Assembly (NCBI RefSeq): GCF_015221995.1
Contig: NZ_JADFFM010000002.1
Span: 1,426,001-1,490,000, forward strand
Source: Mucilaginibacter boryungensis
GTDB taxonomy: Bacteria > Bacteroidota > Bacteroidia > Sphingobacteriales > Sphingobacteriaceae
Direction: 5' to 3'
Length of the DNA: 64,000 nt
Shown here: in pieces, positions 59,311-64,000 of the stretch
Position numbering within the stretch: the first letter of the stretch is position 1
Layout: each line of letters opens with the position of its first letter
Program-made: the position numbers and the translations under genes
The notes under the pieces: generated by a model
What the model was told of the DNA's origin: nothing
Seen by the model: the letters and a program-made list of their open reading frames with translations, nothing else
The model's database searches: none

Positions 59311-59506
59311 CTAAACTCGTCCTGTTTATACCGGTTGTAATGCTTAAAAAAGCTTCGCCGTTCATTTTTATGAGTTTCATAGAAATCCTTAGCAAGCTTG
59401 AATGTGGATGTTCCCTTGCTTTTACCTGTTTATATTCCTTTATCAGCAAACGATATGTTTGGAGATAGTTTCGCTTTAACATCATATTATTGGTGTTAAT
59501 GCGCAT
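59302..59506 (-). pseudogene. frameshifted N-terminal transposase fragment
   Basis: The minus strand reads MMLKRNYLQTYRLLIKEYKQ then VKAREHPH in one frame. After about 59400 the homologous text continues one frame over: FKLAKDFYETHKNERRSFFK followed by HYNRYKQ. This pattern (IKEYxxVKxxxHPxFKxxxDFYxxHxxxRxxFxKxYNRYK) is the helix-turn-helix start of a DDE transposase seen in Bacteroidota insertion sequences. A one-base shift near 59400 and loss of the rest show it is dead. Confidence 0.6.
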
Positions 59507-59584
59507 AACTTTACTTCTTTTGTAAGGCTATCCGTTTCCAAATTATTAAACCCTTACAGCAATAACGCGCGGAATAATAAGCTT

Positions 59585-60577
59585 TTACAACCCCAACCTT
59601 GCCGATATTTCCAGCATCCTTTCAATAGGTTTTACCGCTTTTTCAATAATATCAGCAGGAAGCGTTATTTCAGGCGCTTCATTTTTTAAGCACAGGTAAA
59701 GTTTTTCAAGCGTATTGCGTTTCATGTGCGGACAATCGTTACAGGCGCAATTATTATTTGGCGGTGCTGGAATAAACACTTTATCTGGATTATCCTTCTG
59801 CATCTGGTGAATAATACCGGCTTCAGTAGCCACTATAAATTCCTTATCAGGGTGCGATGTAGCATATTTCAGTATACCGGTGGTCGACCCAATATAGTCG
59901 GCCATTTGCAGTATTACATTTTCGCATTCCGGATGCGCTAACAGCTTTACGCCCGGATGGCGTTCTTTCAGTTTAATGATCTTTTCGCGGCTGAATATCT
60001 CGTGCACCATACAGGCGCCATTCCATAAAACCAGGTCGCGACCCGTTTTCTTAGCCACATATGCCCCCAGGTTTTTATCAGGCCCAAAAATTATTTTCTG
60101 ATCAGCCGGTAAACTTTCTACAATCTGGATAGCGTTGCTTGATGTACAAACAATATCGCTCATTGCTTTTAACTCGGCTGTACAGTTTACATAAGTGATC
60201 ACCAGGTGATCGGGATATTGCTCTTTAAACTTTTTAAACAAATGCGGCGGGCAACTGTCGGCTAAGCTGCAGCCCGCTTTTAAGTCGGGTAATAAAACTT
60301 TTTTTGTTGGCGAAAGTATTTTTGCGGTTTCGGCCATAAAGTGTACGCCGGCAAAAACAATAATATCGGCATCGGTTTTTGCAGCTTGTTGCGATAGGCC
60401 CAGGCTATCGCCAATATAATCGGCAATATCCTGTATATCGGGTTCCTGATAATAGTGGGCCAGTATAACTGCATTTTTTTCCTTTTTTAATTTTTCAATT
60501 TCATCAAAAAGGTCAAGTGTCGGATCAATATACTCGTCCGCAAATCCTTTGATATTTATTTCTGCTAATGTATCCAT
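59585..60577 (-). CDS. nadA: quinolinate synthase
   Basis: A 330-residue [4Fe-4S] enzyme condensing iminoaspartate with DHAP to make quinolinate for [42 protein letters not shown], and the Cys of [15 protein letters not shown] are the expected motifs. It is divergent from nadB across 407 bp. Confidence 0.96.
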   Translation of the reverse strand: MDTLAEINIKGFADEYIDPTLDLFDEIEKLKKEKNAVILAHYYQEPDIQDIADYIGDSLGLSQQAAKTDADIIVFAGVHFMAETAKILSPTKKVLLPDLKAGCSLADSCPPHLFKKFKEQYPDHLVITYVNCTAELKAMSDIVCTSSNAIQIVESLPADQKIIFGPDKNLGAYVAKKTGRDLVLWNGACMVHEIFSREKIIKLKERHPGVKLLAHPECENVILQMADYIGSTTGILKYATSHPDKEFIVATEAGIIHQMQKDNPDKVFIPAPPNNNCACNDCPHMKRNTLEKLYLCLKNEAPEITLPADIIEKAVKPIERMLEISARLGL

Positions 60578-60984
60578 TTCAACAATTCAAATAATAACAA
60601 CTAATTATTTATATAAAATAAACCTATTGTTATTAAGGTGTTAGTTCTGTGCATAATTTGGAATAGAAAATTCGCCTAATATTGTTTTTAACTATTTATC
60701 AACATATAATTGAGGTTTTAATTTTATTAGATGATTGATTTTGAGATAACTATGACAATCAAATATTTTATTAAAAACTTATTTGTTGAGATTTTCTTAT
60801 GTTTAAAAATGTTAATTAACCAGGTATATCTGCTTGTAAATTGCTCAAAAGTAATTCAATTTAAAGGGAAAAACAGCACTTTTACACAATCAAAATAGTT
60901 ATCATGTATTTGCTTACACAAAATTAACATCTTTTAAGCGGCTTGTTAACATGCATTCAATTTTTAAACATCTTTAACCTTTAT
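60578..60984. other. 407-bp AT-rich divergent promoter region of nadA and nadB
   Basis: No gene seen. Strongly AT-rich, with long poly-A and poly-T runs. No clear NrtR- or NiaR-type operator and no full TAnnTTTG at an obvious position could be named with confidence. Confidence 0.5.
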
Positions 60985-62577
60985 ATGACTAAAAATGTTG
61001 ATTTCCTGGTAGTGGGATCGGGTATAGCAGGATTAAGTTTTGCACTTAAAGCAGCAAAACATGGTAAAGTACTGATAGTTACAAAAGCTAACGAGGACGA
61101 GAGCAACACTAAGTATGCCCAGGGAGGTGTTGCGGTGGTTGTTGATAAAAAGGAAGATTCCTTTGAAAAACATATTGAAGACACCTTAATTGCTGGCGAC
61201 GGGTTGTGCGATAGAGAAGTTGTGGAAATTGTGGTAGAAGAAGGGCCCGCCCGGATTAAGGAAATTATTGATTACGGAACCAACTTTGACAAAACCCACG
61301 AAGGCTTTTATGACCTGGCAAAAGAGGGCGGACACTCCGAATACCGGGTGCTGCATTATAAGGATATTACCGGGTTAGAGATAGAAACTACGCTATTAGA
61401 ACAAATACACAAAAACCCCAACATTGAGATACTGACCCACTATTTTGCGGTAGACTTGATCACCCAACATCATTTAGGAGAGTATGTAAATAAAGCCAGC
61501 GATGATATAACCTGCTACGGTATTTATGCTTTTAATACGCATACTAACGTGGTTGAAAAAATACTGTCGAAGGTTACCGTTATGGCTTCTGGTGGGGCCG
61601 GGCATATTTATGCCATAACTACCAACCCTACTATTGCCACCGGCGATGGTGTGGCCATGGTTTACCGGGCTAAGGGTAAAGTACGCAATATGGAATTTAT
61701 GCAGTTTCACCCTACTGCTTTATATAATCCGGGAGAATATCCTTCATTTTTAATTTCTGAAGCAGTGCGTGGTTTCGGTGGAGTTTTGAAACGCACCAAT
61801 GGCGAAGAATTTATGCAGGAATACGATAAGCGCGGATCACTAGCCCCCCGTGATATTGTTGCCCGTGCCATAGATGCCGAGATAAAAAAATCAGGCGAGG
61901 ATTTTGTTTACCTGGATGTAACCCATCGCAGTAAAAAAGATATACTGGAACATTTTCCAAATATATATGCCAAATGCCTGGATATTGGTATTGATATGAC
62001 CCGCGATATGATCCCGGTTTCGCCGGCTTGTCATTATATGTGCGGTGGTATTATGGTAGATCATTCGGGCAAATCATCTATAGATAGGTTATATGCCTGC
62101 GGCGAATGCTCATCTACCGGGTTACATGGCGCTAATAGGTTGGCTTCCAATTCATTATTAGAAGCACTTGTTTTTGCACATCGTATTTATGAAGATGCTG
62201 TTGCTGCTTTTCAAGATAACGTTATTCCCGATCATATACCTGACTGGGACGAGAAAGGTGTAAAGCTGTTAAACGAGGATATATTGGTTACCCACAATAT
62301 CCGTGAAATGCAAAAGCTGATGAATGACTATGTAGGTATAGTCCGTTCAGATTTTCGTTTAGAAAGGGCTATGCGCCGTTTAGGTTTACTGTACGAAGAA
62401 ACAGAATCTTTCTACAAGCAAACCAAACTATCGGTAAAACTTTGCGAGCTGCGTAATTTGATACAGGTATCCTATATCGTAGTAAAATCGGCTATGATGA
62501 GGAAAGAAAGCCGGGGATTGCATTATACAACGGATTATCCACAGCATGCTGCGGAATTGCATGATACGGTGTTTTAG
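60985..62577 (+). CDS. nadB: L-aspartate oxidase
   Basis: A 530-residue FAD enzyme oxidising L-aspartate to iminoaspartate, the substrate of NadA. FLVVGSGIAGLSFALKAA is the FAD-binding motif; KYAQGGVAVV, GGHSEYRVLHYKD and EFMQFHPTALY, CHYMCGGIMVD and GLHGANRLASNSLLEALVF are family signatures. The ATG at 60985 is preferred over an upstream non-ATG start. Confidence 0.96.
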   Translation: MTKNVDFLVVGSGIAGLSFALKAAKHGKVLIVTKANEDESNTKYAQGGVAVVVDKKEDSFEKHIEDTLIAGDGLCDREVVEIVVEEGPARIKEIIDYGTNFDKTHEGFYDLAKEGGHSEYRVLHYKDITGLEIETTLLEQIHKNPNIEILTHYFAVDLITQHHLGEYVNKASDDITCYGIYAFNTHTNVVEKILSKVTVMASGGAGHIYAITTNPTIATGDGVAMVYRAKGKVRNMEFMQFHPTALYNPGEYPSFLISEAVRGFGGVLKRTNGEEFMQEYDKRGSLAPRDIVARAIDAEIKKSGEDFVYLDVTHRSKKDILEHFPNIYAKCLDIGIDMTRDMIPVSPACHYMCGGIMVDHSGKSSIDRLYACGECSSTGLHGANRLASNSLLEALVFAHRIYEDAVAAFQDNVIPDHIPDWDEKGVKLLNEDILVTHNIREMQKLMNDYVGIVRSDFRLERAMRRLGLLYEETESFYKQTKLSVKLCELRNLIQVSYIVVKSAMMRKESRGLHYTTDYPQHAAELHDTVF

Positions 62578-62580
62578 TGA

Positions 62581-62652
62581 GCGAAAAACGGGGTTCGAAC
62601 CCGCGACCTTCAGTTTGGGAAACTGATGCTCTACCAGCTGAGCTATTTTCGC
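62581..62652 (-). tRNA. tRNA-Gly (CCC anticodon)
   Basis: The minus strand folds as a cloverleaf: acceptor GCGAAAA/TTTTCGC, D-arm GCTC...GAGC, anticodon stem TCAGT/ACTGA with loop TTCCCAA (anticodon CCC), T-arm GCGGG-TTCGAAC-CCCGT. 72 nt, CCA not encoded. It begins 3 bp after the nadB stop, in the opposite direction. Confidence 0.93.
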
Positions 62653-62721
62653 TTATGGTGTGTCAAACATATAAATTATATTCATAATTCCATAAATCAA
62701 TCATTCAATAATTATTAGCAT

Positions 62722-63237
62722 ATGCCACTTATCCTACCCGTAAATGATAAAAACCCAACCTGGGGAGCCGATTGCTTTATCGCCGAAAACTGTACTATTG
62801 TTGGCGATGTAATTATGGGCGATAATTGTTCGGTTTGGTTCAATGCGGTAATTCGTGGCGATGTTAATTATATCCATATCGGAAACAACACCAATATCCA
62901 GGATGGCGCAGTGATACACGCTACTTACCTGCGGGCCGCGACTACCATTGGTAATAATGTATCTATCGGCCACAATGCCATTGTACATGGCTGCGAGCTA
63001 AAAGATCATACACTGATAGGTATGGGCGCAATAGTGATGGATCATGCCGTCGTAGAGGAATATGTAATTATCGGCGCCGGTTCGGTTGTACTGGAGAATA
63101 CAATTTGCGAGTCGGGTTATCTATATGCCGGTTCGCCAGCCAAAAAGATAAAACCGTTGACTGAGGAACAAAAAGCATTATTAGATAAGCTGCCGCAGAA
63201 CTACATTATGTATTCCGGCTGGTTTATGGATAAGTAA
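62722..63237 (+). CDS. gamma-carbonic-anhydrase-type hexapeptide protein
   Basis: A 171-residue left-handed beta-helix protein. NAVIRGDVNYIHIGNNTNIQDGAVIH and SIGHNAIVHGC hold the three His zinc/iron ligands of gamma-carbonic anhydrases (YrdA/PaaY group). GMGAIVMDHAVVEE continues the helix, and LYAGSPAKKIKPL is the usual end. Whether it is an active anhydrase or an acyltransferase-like relative is not settled by the sequence. Confidence 0.87.
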   Translation: MPLILPVNDKNPTWGADCFIAENCTIVGDVIMGDNCSVWFNAVIRGDVNYIHIGNNTNIQDGAVIHATYLRAATTIGNNVSIGHNAIVHGCELKDHTLIGMGAIVMDHAVVEEYVIIGAGSVVLENTICESGYLYAGSPAKKIKPLTEEQKALLDKLPQNYIMYSGWFMDK

Positions 63238-63252
63238 TATAAACCGAGTACC

Positions 63253-64000
63253 TTATGGCGTAGCCACTTCTTTAGGCACTTCTACCGTATCTTCAGCTTC
63301 CCAGTTAGGGCGTAGTGTAAATAAGGTTGGTATTAGCACTATTTGTTCGGGATATAATTTCTTTTTTACATTACCGCTATCCCAACGGCCGTTGCCGTTG
63401 GTATCGTAAGTGATCCGTACCTGGTATTTACCGGCAGGGTAATCTTTATAATTAAGGGTAGTGTTTTTGGTAATTACGTCTTTACGCATGGCTACCTTTT
63501 GTTCGTTCAGTAATTCTATCACATACGAACTTTTACCTGTTGAATCGGGCACCGTAACTTTCAGGGCAATACTTCCGTAGTTCTCAGGCTTATCAATAGA
63601 GAAGTTTTTTACCAGGCGTTTATTCTTATCGCCATAAATGTTTACAAAGGTACCCTCGTTAAAAGCTATTTGATATTTAACTAACTGCCGCCAGCGATAT
63701 TTTAAGGTAAACTTTTTTGCACTGACCGGATCCTTGGTCAATGTAAAATTTGTCCGGCTAACCGAGTCTTCCAACAGAATGATCCTGGATGGGTCAAAGC
63801 TTTCAATGGGCGAATTTACATAGATATTCAAATCGGCCCCAGGCTTTAATTTGCTATCATTATTAATATTGTAGGTTAAGTTAATGGTCCTGGTGAAAGC
63901 TTCCTTTCGGCCTTTTCTCAAATAAACAGTATCCAGCGGTTTGCCTTTATCAGTGAATGAAACCGATATGGAATCAAAATCCATGTTTCTTAAATATATC
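63253..64000 (-). CDS. Ig-like surface-type protein, 5' end outside window
   Basis: The frame is open from its stop at 63253 to the window edge (249 codons visible). The visible C-terminal part is beta-rich with several Ig-like or SbsA-like strands (LKPGADLNIYVNSPIESFDPSRI, VKYQIAFNEGTFVNIYGDKN) and ends with a calcium-loop-like DTNGNGRWDSGN and an acidic tail. It resembles large exported 'Ig-like domain-containing' proteins of Bacteroidota. An internal ATG at 63982 exists, but codons upstream stay open, so the gene is taken as partial. Confidence 0.65.
   Translation of the reverse strand, partial: IYLRNMDFDSISVSFTDKGKPLDTVYLRKGRKEAFTRTINLTYNINNDSKLKPGADLNIYVNSPIESFDPSRIILLEDSVSRTNFTLTKDPVSAKKFTLKYRWRQLVKYQIAFNEGTFVNIYGDKNKRLVKNFSIDKPENYGSIALKVTVPDSTGKSSYVIELLNEQKVAMRKDVITKNTTLNYKDYPAGKYQVRITYDTNGNGRWDSGNVKKKLYPEQIVLIPTLFTLRPNWEAEDTVEVPKEVATP

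Noticed and set aside
26286-59506. Possibility that the island is a prophage, ICE or defence island.
   Set aside because: No integrase, relaxase, conjugation, phage structural or restriction genes were seen; the contents are metabolic and regulatory.

Overview
The window looks like chromosome of a Sphingobacteriaceae bacterium (Bacteroidota), close to Mucilaginibacter or Pedobacter. The evidence is Bacteroidota-type promoters (TTG, about 19 nt, TAnnTTTG), almost no Shine-Dalgarno sequences, a fused ccoNO gene, and families typical of the phylum (DUF2911, M61 peptidase, receptor-like lipid and envelope genes). No rRNA, CRISPR array, prophage or intact insertion sequence is visible. One tRNA (Gly, CCC) is present.

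Layout. 1-26.3 kb is ordinary chromosome: an M61 peptidase; a hydrolase/acyltransferase/glycosyltransferase/ispH run; a GNAT, Crp, pirin and pseudo-receiver group; hisS, apaG, dusB; a CPBP protease, DUF2007 and cdsA run; psd with a small Cys-rich peptide; a TetR-controlled tripartite efflux operon (tolC, hlyD, MFS); and a PIG-L deacetylase with a Na+/solute symporter. 26.3-59.3 kb is a dense, visibly more GC-rich accessory island for low-oxygen life. 59.3-64 kb returns to core genes (nadA, nadB, tRNA-Gly, gamma carbonic anhydrase, a surface-type protein cut by the window edge). A frameshifted transposase fragment lies at the island's right edge.

The island holds ccoI-ccoS, ccoNO-ccoQ-ccoP-ccoG-ccoH and a SafE-like protein (high-affinity cbb3 oxidase and its assembly), a Ric/hemerythrin iron-sulfur repair protein, oxygen-independent HemN, heme A synthase, D-lactate-type dehydrogenase, Zn alcohol dehydrogenase, acetyl-CoA hydrolase, five universal stress proteins, two YceI proteins and several unrecognised genes.

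The most interesting system is its regulator. A histidine kinase (54936-56123) has a PAS domain that keeps the heme ligand and oxygen-sensing residues of rhizobial FixL. It overlaps by 4 bp a response regulator (53887-54939) in which a receiver is fused directly to a Crp/Fnr (FixK-like) DNA-binding module, so the FixL-FixJ-FixK cascade appears collapsed into two proteins. Twelve palindromes matching TGAYNNNNRTCA lie in front of the island's transcription units, including the kinase's own promoter. In nine of them the distance from the palindrome centre to the last base of the -7 element is 58.5-60.5 bp, and in three it is 35.5-36.5 bp. A thirteenth site precedes the pirin gene next to a second Crp-family regulator. 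All functional statements come from reading the sequence; no database search was run.
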